Part shown: in pieces, positions 42,269 to 52,087 of the stretch
How the letters are laid out: each line of letters begins with the position of its first letter
Position numbering within the stretch: the stretch's first letter is position 1
DNA from: JAGOUA01 sp964645655
GTDB taxonomy: Bacteria > Patescibacteriota > Patescibacteriia > 2-12-FULL-60-25
NCBI GenBank assembly: GCA_964645655.1
Contig: CAZXZS010000001.1
Coordinates: 248,001 to 312,000 of the forward strand
Length of the DNA stretch: 64,000 nucleotides
Reading direction: 5' to 3'
The notes under the pieces: model-generated
What the model was told of the DNA's origin: nothing
What the model saw: only the letters and a program-made list of their open reading frames with translations
Database searches by the model: none
Program-made: the position numbers and the translations under genes

Positions 42269-42460
42269 TTATTTCGTGACGACTTCCTTGGCGAGCTTCT
42301 TCAGCGTCCGGAGCGTGCGGGCGGCGACCTTCACGCGTTGGCCGTTGATCTTGATCGTCTGCAGGTTGACGTTCTGGCGGTGCTTGGTGGCGCGGTTCGA
42401 GTGGCTGCGGGATTGGCCGAAGTTAGCGCTTTTTCCGGTGAGGAGGCAGATGCGGGACAT
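42269..42460 (-). CDS. rpmB: 50S ribosomal protein L28
   Basis: A 63-aa large-subunit protein (MSRICLLTGKSANFGQSRSH, then NRATKHRQNVNLQTIKINGQ and RVKVAARTLRTLKKLAKEVV). It is the form without paired CxxC zinc motifs. The open frame is longer upstream, but this ATG fits the family exactly. A 7-bp hairpin (GGTATTC/GAATACC) ends 2 bases before the start codon, which could control translation. Minus-strand downstream, GTGCCCAATCGGGCGC with TTTT at 42248-42265 may be its terminator. Confidence 0.92.
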   Translation of the reverse strand: MSRICLLTGKSANFGQSRSHSNRATKHRQNVNLQTIKINGQRVKVAARTLRTLKKLAKEVVTK

Positions 42461-42462
42461 AG

Positions 42463-42479
42463 GGTATTCAGAGAATACC
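42463..42479 (-). promoter_or_regulatory. Leader hairpin directly upstream of rpmB start
   Basis: A perfect 7-bp inverted repeat GGTATTC-3-GAATACC in the predicted rpmB leader, 2 bases from ATG 42460. With no Shine-Dalgarno present, this hairpin would sit within the initiating ribosome footprint. Confidence 0.4.
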
Positions 42480-42482
42480 GGA

Positions 42483-42511
42483 AGCTTATAGAAAAAAGGG
42501 TTTTTTGGCAA
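42483..42511 (-). promoter_or_regulatory. Predicted promoter of rpmB
   Basis: On the minus strand TTGCCA-N17-TAAGCT, giving a leader of about 16-18 bases that contains most of the hairpin at 42463-42479. Confidence 0.4.
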
Positions 42512-42570
42512 GAGCGAGGGGAAAATGGTTTTTGGAAAACCGTTAAAAATGGCCTCCCGGCCATGGGGTA

Positions 42571-42745
42571 TGGGGCTGGCGCCCCATAAGGCCCGCCCTT
42601 TCCCGCTCGGGCGGGCCGATCCCCGGCGGCGGCAGGGTCTTTTTGCCGGACCTGAACTCGCTGTTTGTTCCGGGGATGGATTGCTCACACAGCAGGTCCG
42701 GCAAAAAGACCCTGCCGCCGCCGGGGACCTACGGGGGAGCGAAAG
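42571..42745. repeat. Long-hairpin repeat element, copy B
   Basis: Same order as the element at 38498: TGGGGCTGGCGCCCCA (42571-42586), then GCCCGCCC/GGGCGGGC (42591-42616), then a perfect 35-bp stem (42620-42654 with 42693-42727) around a 38-base loop with TTGCTCACAC. The downstream flank (GGGGACCTACGGGGG, then AAAGA) also parallels copy A. It lies in the 563-base gap between rpmB and the M50 protease gene, which holds no ORF I can support. Confidence 0.8.
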
Positions 42746-42807
42746 AAGGCAAAAAGAAAAGAAGAAGAACTCGGACGGGGGACAGGGTCTCGTATGGAAG
42801 GGCCCCA

Positions 42808-42840
42808 TTGTCATTGCGAGGAGCCCTTGGACGAGGCGAA
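42808..42840. repeat. TCATTGCGAGGAGC-type interspersed repeat fragment
   Basis: ATTGTCATTGCGAGGAGCCC followed by TTGGACGAGG resembles the short dispersed repeat (TCATTGCGAGGAGC, then GACGAAGCAATC) that I know from many GC-rich bacterial and CPR genomes. Only one arm is present; the inverted partner was not seen. Between it and ATG 43024 there is only a small GACG-AAAG-CGTC hairpin. Confidence 0.4.
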
Positions 42841-43023
42841 CCAGACCGGACACGGGATCCCGAAGACGAAAGCGTCTATCTTCTAGTTGTCTTAGGCTAT
42901 CCGCCTCTCAAGCCTTCCATGTCCCTTGGTTTCCTCACAAAAACCGCACCTACTTCCCCGAACCTCGCTCCTGCGTATCCGTTGGACGGGAACGGAGAAT
43001 CACGTCATCATGGGGAGTATCCT

Positions 43024-43668
43024 ATGCTCTTGTCTCAGCTCTTCGTGGATCCCTGGTTGACGGTCGCGACCCTGGCCGCGTTCCTGTTGGCGTTGTCGGT
43101 GCATGAGGCGTCGCATGCCTTGGCGGCGTTCGCGTTAGGTGATCGGACGGCACTGCGTGAACGGCGCTTGACCCTCAATCCGTTGGCCCATATCGATTGG
43201 ATGGGGTTCCTGATGCTTGTGACCGTGGGATTCGGATGGGGGAAGCCCGTGCCGTTCAACCCGTATAACCTCAAATGGCAGCGCGTGGGGCCGGCACTCG
43301 TGGCGGCGGCGGGTCCCACCTCGAACTTCCTGTTCGGGACGCTCGCGATCCTCCTTTTCGCCTTCTTCAGCGCGTTTTATCCGCCAGAGAACCTGCTTCT
43401 CATTTTCCTTTCCCTGTTGGCGATCATGAACATGCTCCTGGGTCTCTTCAACTTGATCCCTCTCCCGCCTCTTGATGGGTCCAAGGCCTTGCTCGCGGCC
43501 CTCGCTTCGCCGCGTCATGCGCACGCGCGCCAATTTCTCGAGACGCGGGGGCCCTTGATCCTGTTGGCCCTGGTGTTCGTCGACCTCTTTTTCGGCATCA
43601 GCGTCTTCGGTTGGTTGCGGACGGCGGCGGAGGCATTGGTTCAGGGCTTGTACGGCTTGTTCACCTAA
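43024..43668 (+). CDS. M50 family (site-2-protease-like) membrane metalloprotease
   Basis: A 214-aa intramembrane zinc protease with the active-site HEASH (HExxH) in the first membrane helix (LLALSVHEASHALAAFALGD) and the third zinc ligand motif in NLIPLPPLDGSKALLAAL. This is the minimal M50B form without a PDZ domain. Four to six hydrophobic helices are visible. Such enzymes cut transmembrane substrates in signalling or quality control; the substrate is unknown. Start ATG 43024 fits the family. The next gene starts 11 bases after its stop, so they likely share an operon. Confidence 0.9.
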   Translation: MLLSQLFVDPWLTVATLAAFLLALSVHEASHALAAFALGDRTALRERRLTLNPLAHIDWMGFLMLVTVGFGWGKPVPFNPYNLKWQRVGPALVAAAGPTSNFLFGTLAILLFAFFSAFYPPENLLLIFLSLLAIMNMLLGLFNLIPLPPLDGSKALLAALASPRHAHARQFLETRGPLILLALVFVDLFFGISVFGWLRTAAEALVQGLYGLFT

Positions 43669-43678
43669 CTTTTTCCGT

Positions 43679-45205
43679 ATGCTTGACCTGCTGCGCGGCT
43701 GGAATGAGCGTTCTTTTCTGGGCTGGCGCGCATTAGGCGCGCGCGTCGCGTCGATCGCATTGGCGTGGGTGGCGCTGGCGGCCGTCCTGCGCCCTTCCGG
43801 TCTCGGGGAAGTGCCCTCCTTGGGCGCTTGGCTGCTCGCTTCCCTGCTGTTGCTGGGATGGGTCTTGTTCTTGGCGCGCCTGACGGCCCGTTTGGGCGCC
43901 TATCCTTGGCGTGCGGCTCTCGCCGGTTGGTTGCGCCTTCTTCCCGTGGTGCTTCTCGTCCCTGTCATTGATGCCCTTTGGCGTGGGTTGGGGGAGGCTG
44001 CCATCTCTGGGTGGTGGGTCGCGCCCGCGCGCTTTTTCCCGTGGCTCGTCTTTGGCCTCAATCATGAGGGGCTCGTTTCTCCGGGGTTGACGCTCCTCGT
44101 GCTCGCCTCCATGGGATTCCTGGTCTACGCCTTGCGTTATCGGGCCATCGCCTGGCCACGTATCGCGTTTGGAGCCGCGCTCGCCCTGACCATCCCTTGG
44201 CTCGCCCTTGCATTTCCCTCGCTCACGGCTTGGAACCGCCTTTCAAGCTACGGTACGACGCTTGCTCCGGCGACGCAGGTCGTCTCGCAGGCGTTCGACC
44301 GTGCTTGGGGGGCTTCCTATTGGTCCTCGGGGTTCGGGCGTTTTCTTGACGTGCAGGTCACCGCCCCAAGCATGGAAGCGCGTCTGCTGTTCATCGTTTT
44401 CGCCTGGATCGCCGTGATCGCCATGCTGGCTCCTTCCTTGTGGCCGCGTCGTTCCGTGCGTGAGGGGCTCCATACGGGCTTCGTTCGCCTTCCCATCGTG
44501 GTTGCTCCGCTACTGGGCGGGTTTGTCATGCATTTCACAAGCGTCCCCGGCCGTACGCTTCTCTCTTCGCTCGCGTTCCTTCTGGCGTTCGCCTATCAGG
44601 CGGTCCTGCTCACCGCGATTGCCGCATCCCCTGAGGACGGTCTTGCGGAAGAGCGTTGGTTGCTTGTTCCTTTGGCCCTCGTCGGCGGCTGGATCTTCGG
44701 TTGGGGGGCGCTCCTGGGGACCGTCGCCTTTCTTGCCGTCACGCGGGCGATCCGAAGCGCTGACGCATGGGGGAGCCAAGCCTGTTGGCACGCGGCGCGG
44801 TCCACGTTGGTCTTTTGCATGGGTTCCTGGCTGGCGGCAGGAGTCTCCCTGCTGTTTTGGCGGCCCGCCTTCATATTGGGGGTGTTCGGCCTTTGGCTTG
44901 TCATAGCTGCCGCATCCTTGGGGATCGAACGGTTCCGGGCTGGTCATGGGCTCGAATGGGGTGGGCGCCTCCTGCCGTTCCGGGCCTTCCAGGTGGGACT
45001 CCTTGGGCTCTGGGCGGTTTCCCTGCTCGTCCTTTGGTGGGGGGTGGGGGTCTGGCCATTTGGTTGGGGCGTCCTTCTTTTGGGGTTGCTGGGGCCCGCC
45101 GTCATGGTCTTTTTTACGACCGAAACCCGTTCCCGACAGCTTGTTTTGGCGGCTTTTCCCCTGCTTTTGGGTCTGCTCCTCCATGCCGGGGTTTTTCTCC
45201 CTTGA
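43679..45205 (+). CDS. Polytopic membrane protein of unknown function, 508 aa
   Basis: About 12-14 hydrophobic helices cover nearly the whole length, with short loops and few charges. The N-terminal 20 residues are amphipathic and basic (MLDLLRGWNERSFLGWRALG). No transporter or enzyme signature was found. Trp and Leu are unusually frequent. It follows the M50 protease by 11 bases and precedes the rpsL promoter, which overlaps its last codons. It could be a substrate, partner or lipid-handling protein; I do not assign a function. Confidence 0.75.
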   Translation: MLDLLRGWNERSFLGWRALGARVASIALAWVALAAVLRPSGLGEVPSLGAWLLASLLLLGWVLFLARLTARLGAYPWRAALAGWLRLLPVVLLVPVIDALWRGLGEAAISGWWVAPARFFPWLVFGLNHEGLVSPGLTLLVLASMGFLVYALRYRAIAWPRIAFGAALALTIPWLALAFPSLTAWNRLSSYGTTLAPATQVVSQAFDRAWGASYWSSGFGRFLDVQVTAPSMEARLLFIVFAWIAVIAMLAPSLWPRRSVREGLHTGFVRLPIVVAPLLGGFVMHFTSVPGRTLLSSLAFLLAFAYQAVLLTAIAASPEDGLAEERWLLVPLALVGGWIFGWGALLGTVAFLAVTRAIRSADAWGSQACWHAARSTLVFCMGSWLAAGVSLLFWRPAFILGVFGLWLVIAAASLGIERFRAGHGLEWGGRLLPFRAFQVGLLGLWAVSLLVLWWGVGVWPFGWGVLLLGLLGPAVMVFFTTETRSRQLVLAAFPLLLGLLLHAGVFLP

Positions 45206-45230
45206 CGGCCTCGGGTTTCGTTGCTAGATT
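45202..45230 (+). promoter_or_regulatory. Predicted promoter of the str operon
   Basis: TTGACG-N17-TAGATT overlaps the end of the membrane-protein gene; leader of about 23 bases before rpsL, without a Shine-Dalgarno. Confidence 0.55.
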
Positions 45231-45259
45231 AGGCCCACATTAGACGTTTTTCCCACCGC

Positions 45260-45688
45260 ATGCCTACCATTAACCAGCTCGTTCGCCGTCCGCGGACGAT
45301 CGCCAAACGGAAATCCAAGAGCCCCGCTCTTCAGTTTTCCATGGACACGCTTCATCGCAAGCGTACCGACCTCCGCCGTGGCGCGGGCTTTAAGCGTGGT
45401 GTCTGCACCAAGGTGACCACCATGACCCCGAAAAAGCCGAACTCCGCTATCCGTAAGATCGCGCGTGTCCGCCTGTCCAACGGGTCCGAAGTCACTGCCT
45501 ACATCCCGGGCGAGGGCCACAACCTCCAGGAGCACTCGATCGTCATGATCCGCGGCGGTCGCGTCAAGGACCTTCCGGGTGTGCGCTACCACGTCGTGCG
45601 TGGCGTCTACGATACGCAAGGCGTCGCCAACCGTCGCCGCGGCCGTTCCCTCTATGGGGCACGCCGTCCTAAGGCTGACAAGAAATAG
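45260..45688 (+). CDS. rpsL: 30S ribosomal protein S12 with internal insertion
   Basis: A decoding-centre protein. Conserved blocks are PTINQLVRRPR, KRGVCTKVTTMTPKKPNSAI and GEGHNLQEHSIVMIRGGRVK with DLPGVRYHVVRGVYDTQGVA. Between SPALQ and KRGVC there is an extra stretch of about 17 residues (FSMDTLHRKRTDLRRGAG) compared with the short loop of E. coli S12. At 142 aa it is longer than usual (about 124). It is the first gene of rpsL-rpsG-fusA. Confidence 0.97.
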   Translation: MPTINQLVRRPRTIAKRKSKSPALQFSMDTLHRKRTDLRRGAGFKRGVCTKVTTMTPKKPNSAIRKIARVRLSNGSEVTAYIPGEGHNLQEHSIVMIRGGRVKDLPGVRYHVVRGVYDTQGVANRRRGRSLYGARRPKADKK

Positions 45689-45700
45689 TCTTCCCACCCT

Positions 45701-46168
45701 ATGCGAGGCAAACAAGCACCGCGACGCCAGATCGCGAATGACCCGAAATACAATTCCCCCGTGGTCGCCAAGCTCGTCAACTCCGTGATGCGCGACGGCA
45801 AGAAGTCCACGGCCCAGAAGATCGTCTACGCCGCCATGGAAATGGTCGAGGAGAAAATGAAGAAGCCGGCCATGGAACTCTTCGATGAGGCCATGAAGAA
45901 CGTCTCGCCGACCGTCGAGGTCAAGTCGAAGCGCGTCGGTGGCGCCAACTACCAGGTGCCGCTCCAGGTGCGCGCCGACCGCCGCCAGCAGCTCGCCTTC
46001 CGCTGGATGATCACCGCCGCTCGCTCCCGCAAGGGCAAGCCGATGGCCGAGAAGCTCGCCATGGAAATCATGGACGCGGCCCAGAACCAAGGTGACGCCG
46101 TCAAGAAGAAGCAAGACGTCCACCGCATGGCCGAAGCCAACCGCGCCTTCGCCCACTTCGCGAAATAG
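45701..46168 (+). CDS. rpsG: 30S ribosomal protein S7
   Basis: It organises the 3' major domain of 16S rRNA. It has 155 aa with MRGKQAPRRQIANDPKYNSP, VGGANYQVPLQVRADRRQQL and ARSRKGKPMAEKLAMEIMDA. It starts 12 bases after rpsL, after a CCCACCCT stretch without a Shine-Dalgarno. A structured spacer of 111 bases separates it from fusA. Confidence 0.97.
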   Translation: MRGKQAPRRQIANDPKYNSPVVAKLVNSVMRDGKKSTAQKIVYAAMEMVEEKMKKPAMELFDEAMKNVSPTVEVKSKRVGGANYQVPLQVRADRRQQLAFRWMITAARSRKGKPMAEKLAMEIMDAAQNQGDAVKKKQDVHRMAEANRAFAHFAK

Positions 46169-46192
46169 TCCAAAGAACAACAGAATTTTGAT

Positions 46193-46255
46193 GAGGCTTT
46201 CAGATCAGGCCGGCTCTCTGCATGTCAGATGCGGCCGACTGAATTTGGAAGCCTC
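46193..46255 (+). promoter_or_regulatory. Structured spacer between rpsG and fusA
   Basis: Nested stems: GAGGCTT (46193-46199) with AAGCCTC (46249-46255), CAG (46201-46203) with CTG (46239-46241), and GGCCG (46208-46212) with CGGCC (46232-46236), closing a 19-base loop. No T tract follows, so it is not a simple terminator. A ribosomal-protein binding site controlling the operon is a reasonable inference. Confidence 0.45.
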
Positions 46256-46279
46256 TTCGCTTGACCCCATTTTCTCCCT

Positions 46280-48361
<2,082 letters not shown>

Positions 48362-48368
48362 AGAAAGG

Positions 48369-48394
48369 CCGCCGATCCGAGGATCGGCGGTTTT
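48369..48394 (+). terminator. Intrinsic terminator of the str operon
   Basis: CCGCCGATCC pairs with GGATCGGCGG and is followed by TTTT. Confidence 0.85.
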
Positions 48395-48428
48395 GTATGT
48401 GGGTTAAAGAATGTGGCGTTTACGCCTC

Positions 48429-48457
48429 TTGACACCCTTTCCCACGCTCCGTATCCT
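48429..48457 (+). promoter_or_regulatory. Promoter of the hrcA-dnaJ heat-shock operon
   Basis: TTGACA-N17-TATCCT. The predicted start falls inside the CIRCE operator, so bound HrcA would block transcription. Confidence 0.7.
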
Positions 48458-48461
48458 GCCA

Positions 48462-48488
48462 TTAGCACTCAGCGTGTGAGAGTGCCAA
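48462..48488 (+). promoter_or_regulatory. CIRCE operator (HrcA-binding site)
   Basis: TTAGCACTC-N9-GAGTGCCAA differs from the CIRCE consensus (TTAGCACTC-N9-GAGTGCTAA) at one position. It lies between the promoter and hrcA. Confidence 0.95.
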
Positions 48489-48495
48489 TCCCCTC

Positions 48496-49188
48496 ATGTC
48501 GTCGACCCCCCTTGATCCGCGTCTCCTCAAGCTGCTGCAAGCGGTGGTGGAGGAGCATGTCCAGACGGCACAGCCCGTCGGTTCGCAGGCGCTGGTGGAG
48601 CGGCACGGCCTGGGCATCAGCTCGGCGACGGTGCGGAATTGGTTTGTTGAGCTTGACGAGGCCGGATACCTCCTCCAGCCGCATACGTCTGGGGGGCGCA
48701 TCCCGACCGAAGCCGGCTATCGGCTGTACGTTGACACCGTCGCCCGTGCCCGGGCCCTCGCGAAAAAGCAGCAGCAGGCGCTCGAGGACGCGGCGGCCAA
48801 GGCGACCGATCCGGGCCCGCGCCTCAAGCACCTGGCGCGGGCGGTCGCCGACCTGACGGAATTGGGCGTCTTCGTGAGGTTCGGGGCGTTCGACTCCTAT
48901 TATACGGGCCTGTCCCAGCTCTTCGCCCAGCCGGAGTTCCGCGATTGGCAGCGGGTCGTGTCGCTTTCGGAGGTCTTGGACCGCCTCGACGAGGCCTTGC
49001 AGGTCCTGCCGACGCCGCCGACGCGCGAGCCCTGCATCCTGATCGGGCAGGAGGGGCCCTTCGGCTCGATCTGCTCGACGGCCTATCTCGATCGGGCGGG
49101 TGTCTTCATCGGCATCATCGGCCCGTTACGCATGGACTATGCGCGTGCCCAGGCCGCTCTCACAAGCGTCTCTCATCTTCTCTCCTAA
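48496..49188 (+). CDS. hrcA: Heat-inducible transcription repressor HrcA (short form)
   Basis: It represses the chaperone operon by binding CIRCE. At 230 aa it is shorter than the usual 340 because the central dimerisation insertion is reduced. The N-terminal winged helix is clear (LDPRLLKLLQAVVEEHVQTA, GSQALVERHGLGISSATVRN, YLLQPHTSGGRIPTEAGYRL). The C-terminal GAF-like part ends with FIGIIGPLRMDYARAQAALT. It is the first gene of the operon it controls. The start follows the CIRCE right arm and CCCCTC. Confidence 0.95.
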   Translation: MSSTPLDPRLLKLLQAVVEEHVQTAQPVGSQALVERHGLGISSATVRNWFVELDEAGYLLQPHTSGGRIPTEAGYRLYVDTVARARALAKKQQQALEDAAAKATDPGPRLKHLARAVADLTELGVFVRFGAFDSYYTGLSQLFAQPEFRDWQRVVSLSEVLDRLDEALQVLPTPPTREPCILIGQEGPFGSICSTAYLDRAGVFIGIIGPLRMDYARAQAALTSVSHLLS

Positions 49189-49194
49189 TTTTCT

Positions 49195-49695
49195 ATGGAC
49201 GAATCTACGAATCCGGTCGGGGCGCCCAGCGCGACGGAGCCTTGCCCTAAATGTGACGAGTACCTGACGGGGTGGAAGCGCGCGCAGGCCGACTACCAGA
49301 ACCTGAAACGCGAGACCGATGCGGAGCGCATCGAGCGCGCCAAGTTCGCCAACGAGCGGATGCTCCGCGACCTGCTCCCGGTCCTTGACCAGTTCGGCCT
49401 CGCCCTGTCGTTCATCCCATCGACGGCCGGCCTTCCGGAAGCCGAAAAGGGGATCTGGGAAAAATGGCTCGTCGGCCTCAAGGCCGTGCAGTCACTGTGG
49501 GACCAGGCCGCCGCCCAGGCCGGGCTTGAGCGGGTGGCGACGGATGGGGCGTTCGATCCGCAGGTCCATGACGCGGTCGCGGAAGAGGCTTCCGAAAAGC
49601 CGGAAGGGACGATCCTGCGTGTCGTCCAGCCGGGCTGGCGGCTGCATGGCCGCGTCCTGCAGCCGGCGCGGGTAATCATCGCGAAAGCGGCGTGA
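49195..49695 (+). CDS. grpE: Nucleotide exchange factor GrpE
   Basis: It releases ADP from DnaK. It has 166 aa with an N-terminal CPKCDEYLTGWKRAQADYQN helix, coiled coil KRETDAERIERAKFANERML, and the C-terminal beta domain with DPQVHDAVAEEAS and GTILRVVQPGWRLHGRVLQPARVIIAK. A CPKC pair near the N-terminus is notable and also occurs in other Patescibacteria-type GrpE as I recall. It starts 7 bases after hrcA. Confidence 0.95.
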   Translation: MDESTNPVGAPSATEPCPKCDEYLTGWKRAQADYQNLKRETDAERIERAKFANERMLRDLLPVLDQFGLALSFIPSTAGLPEAEKGIWEKWLVGLKAVQSLWDQAAAQAGLERVATDGAFDPQVHDAVAEEASEKPEGTILRVVQPGWRLHGRVLQPARVIIAKAA

Positions 49696-49701
49696 TCCAC
49701 T

Positions 49702-50148
49702 ATGTCCCTGATACGCTGGTCCCCGTTTCCGCTCGAGCCGCTGGATGGGGATGATGATGGGCTTGGGGAGGCGCGTTCCTCGCTCGTGCCGTTGCCGTCG
49801 GGAGCGGGGATGGGCCTCGTCCCGCCGGTCGACGTGTATGAGGAGGGTGACGCGTACGTCGTGGAAGCGCCCATGCCAGGCCTGGATCCGAGCAAGATCG
49901 AGCTCTCGATCGATCGGGACGTGCTGGCCGTCAAGGCGACCCATGAGCGCAAGCTCGAGATCGACGAGAAGAACTACTATCGCAAGGAGGTCCGCCATGG
50001 GCTCGTGTTCCGCAAGGTCCCGTTGCCCGGACTTGTCCAGGACGAGGCGGTCGAGGCGAAGTATGAGAACGGGGTCCTCAAGGTCCACTTGCCGAAGCGC
50101 TCGCCGACTCGCACGACGATCTCTCTCGAACCTCCAAAAAAACCCTAA
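49702..50148 (+). CDS. Hsp20/alpha-crystallin small heat-shock protein (operon copy)
   Basis: A 148-aa holdase. The alpha-crystallin domain contains VDVYEEGDAYVVEAPMPGLD, DRDVLAVKATHERK and the conserved VEAKYENGVLKVHLPKR. The N-terminal 30 residues resemble the usual SLIRWxPF start (here MSLIRWSPFPLEPLDGDDDG). It lies between grpE and dnaK, 7 bases after grpE and 15 before dnaK, so it should be CIRCE-controlled. It differs clearly from the second Hsp20 at 24958. Confidence 0.93.
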   Translation: MSLIRWSPFPLEPLDGDDDGLGEARSSLVPLPSGAGMGLVPPVDVYEEGDAYVVEAPMPGLDPSKIELSIDRDVLAVKATHERKLEIDEKNYYRKEVRHGLVFRKVPLPGLVQDEAVEAKYENGVLKVHLPKRSPTRTTISLEPPKKP

Positions 50149-50162
50149 AATAACCTTATTTT

Positions 50163-52067
50163 ATGCCTAAAATTCTTGGAATCGACTTGGGGACGACGAA
50201 TTCCTGCGTGGCCATCGTCGAAGGCGGCCAGCCGAAGGTCCTCGAAAATGCGGAAGGGGCGCGTACCACGCCGTCGGTCGTCGCGATCTCGAAGACCGGC
50301 GAACGCCTGGTGGGCCAGATCGCCAAGCGGCAAGGGATGGTCAATGCCGAAAACACCCTCTTTTCCGTGAAGCGCCTCATCGGTCGCCGTTGGGATGATG
50401 GGGAAGTGCAGCGCGATCAGAAGTGGCTCCCGTACAAGCTTGCCAAGTCGGGCGACGGCGTGAAGGTCCTCATGGCCGGCAAGGAATATTCGCCGGAAGA
50501 GATTTCGGCGATGGTCCTGCAAAAGCTCAAGGCCGATGCGGAAGCGCGCCTGGGCGAGAAGGTTACCGAAGCCGTCATCACGGTCCCGGCCTATTTCGAC
50601 GACTCCCAACGGCAGGCGACCAAGATCGCGGGCGAGATCGCCGGCCTCAAGGTTTCCCGCATCATCAACGAGCCGACGGCCGCGGCCTTGGCGTACGGGT
50701 TCGACCGCAAGAAGGACGAGAAGATCGTCGTGTACGACCTCGGCGGCGGCACGTTCGACGTGTCCGTCCTGGAGGTGGCCTATGACGCCACGACCCAGCA
50801 GAACACCATCGAGGTGCGTGCCACCAACGGCGACACCCACTTGGGTGGCGACGACTTTGACCAGCGGATCATCGCGTGGATCGTTGAGGAATTCAAGAAG
50901 TCCGATGGGATCGACCTCGGCAAGGACCCGCTCGCGCTGCAACGCATCAAGGATGCGGCCGAAAAGGCGAAGATCGAGCTCTCGAGCGCCCTCGAGACCG
51001 AGATCAACCAGCCGTTCATCACCACCGACGGCTCCGGCCCACGCCATTTGCAGCTCAAGCTCAAGCGTTCGGACTTGGAGCGCATCGTCGGCGACCTCGT
51101 CGACAAGACGCTTGAGCCGTGCAAGAAGGCGCTCGCGGACGCGAAAATCGGCATCGGCGACATCCAGGAGGTCATCATGGTCGGGGGCATGACCCGCATG
51201 CCGCTCGTGCAGCAGACCGTCGAGAAGTTCTTCGGCAAGAAGCCGAACGCTTCCGTGAACCCGGATGAGGTCGTCGCGGTGGGTGCGGCCATCCAGGCCG
51301 GCAACCTGCAGGGCGACATCAAGGGGGAATTGCTCCTCCTCGACGTGACCCCGCTTTCCCTCGGGATCGAGACCATGGGGGGCGTCATGACGAAGGTCAT
51401 CGAGCGGAACACCACCATCCCGACCTCGAAATCGCAGACCTTCTCGACGGCAGCCGATGGGCAGACGTCCGTGGAAGTGCATGTCTTGCAAGGGGAGCGC
51501 GAGCTGGCGGCCGATAACCGCTCGTTGGGCAAGTTCACCCTGTCCGGCATCCCGCCGGCGCCGCGCGGCGTGCCGCAGGTCGAAGTCTCGTTTGACCTGG
51601 ATGCGAACGGGATCCTTTCGGTGAAGGCCAAGGACAAGGCGACCAACAAGGAACAGCAGATCACGATCACCGCCTCCACGAGCCTCTCCAAGGAAGAGAT
51701 CGAGCGCATGCGCAAGGAAGCCGAGCTTCACGCCGAGGAAGACAAGAAGAAGCGTGAGGCCATCGAGGTCAAGAACATGGCCGAAACGATGATCTACACG
51801 ACCGAAAAGATGCTCAAGGAGAACGAGGCCAAGGTGAAGCCGGAAGACAAGACGGCGATCGAGGCGAAGATCGCCGCCCTCAAGCAGCTCAAGGACGGCG
51901 ATGACCTCGAAGCCATCAAGAAGGCGGCCGACGAGCTCGCGACGGAAGCCCAGAAGGTCGGCGCGTCGCTCTACCAGCCTGTGACGGAGCGCGAAACGGC
52001 TGCCCCGCCGGCGGATGAGGCTTCCGCCAAAGAAGAGGGAAAGGGCCAGGACGAAGGGAAATCCTAA
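50163..52067 (+). CDS. dnaK: Chaperone DnaK (Hsp70)
   Basis: An ATP-dependent foldase. It has 634 aa with the ATPase motif GIDLGTTNSCVAIVEGG, VYDLGGGTFDVSVLEV and IMVGGMTRMPLVQQ, a substrate-binding domain (LLLLDVTPLSLGIETMGGVM) and a helical lid. The C-terminal tail is rich in Ala/Glu/Lys (ASAKEEGKGQDEGKS). It is the fourth gene of the heat-shock operon. The start is preceded by CCTTATTTT with no Shine-Dalgarno. Confidence 0.98.
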   Translation: MPKILGIDLGTTNSCVAIVEGGQPKVLENAEGARTTPSVVAISKTGERLVGQIAKRQGMVNAENTLFSVKRLIGRRWDDGEVQRDQKWLPYKLAKSGDGVKVLMAGKEYSPEEISAMVLQKLKADAEARLGEKVTEAVITVPAYFDDSQRQATKIAGEIAGLKVSRIINEPTAAALAYGFDRKKDEKIVVYDLGGGTFDVSVLEVAYDATTQQNTIEVRATNGDTHLGGDDFDQRIIAWIVEEFKKSDGIDLGKDPLALQRIKDAAEKAKIELSSALETEINQPFITTDGSGPRHLQLKLKRSDLERIVGDLVDKTLEPCKKALADAKIGIGDIQEVIMVGGMTRMPLVQQTVEKFFGKKPNASVNPDEVVAVGAAIQAGNLQGDIKGELLLLDVTPLSLGIETMGGVMTKVIERNTTIPTSKSQTFSTAADGQTSVEVHVLQGERELAADNRSLGKFTLSGIPPAPRGVPQVEVSFDLDANGILSVKAKDKATNKEQQITITASTSLSKEEIERMRKEAELHAEEDKKKREAIEVKNMAETMIYTTEKMLKENEAKVKPEDKTAIEAKIAALKQLKDGDDLEAIKKAADELATEAQKVGASLYQPVTERETAAPPADEASAKEEGKGQDEGKS

Positions 52068-52087
52068 TCACCTAATCAAATGAAACG

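Noticed and set aside
42643..43023. N-terminal extension of the M50 protease ORF back to 42643
   Set aside because: The extension reads through the long-hairpin repeat; the family-typical start is ATG 43024.
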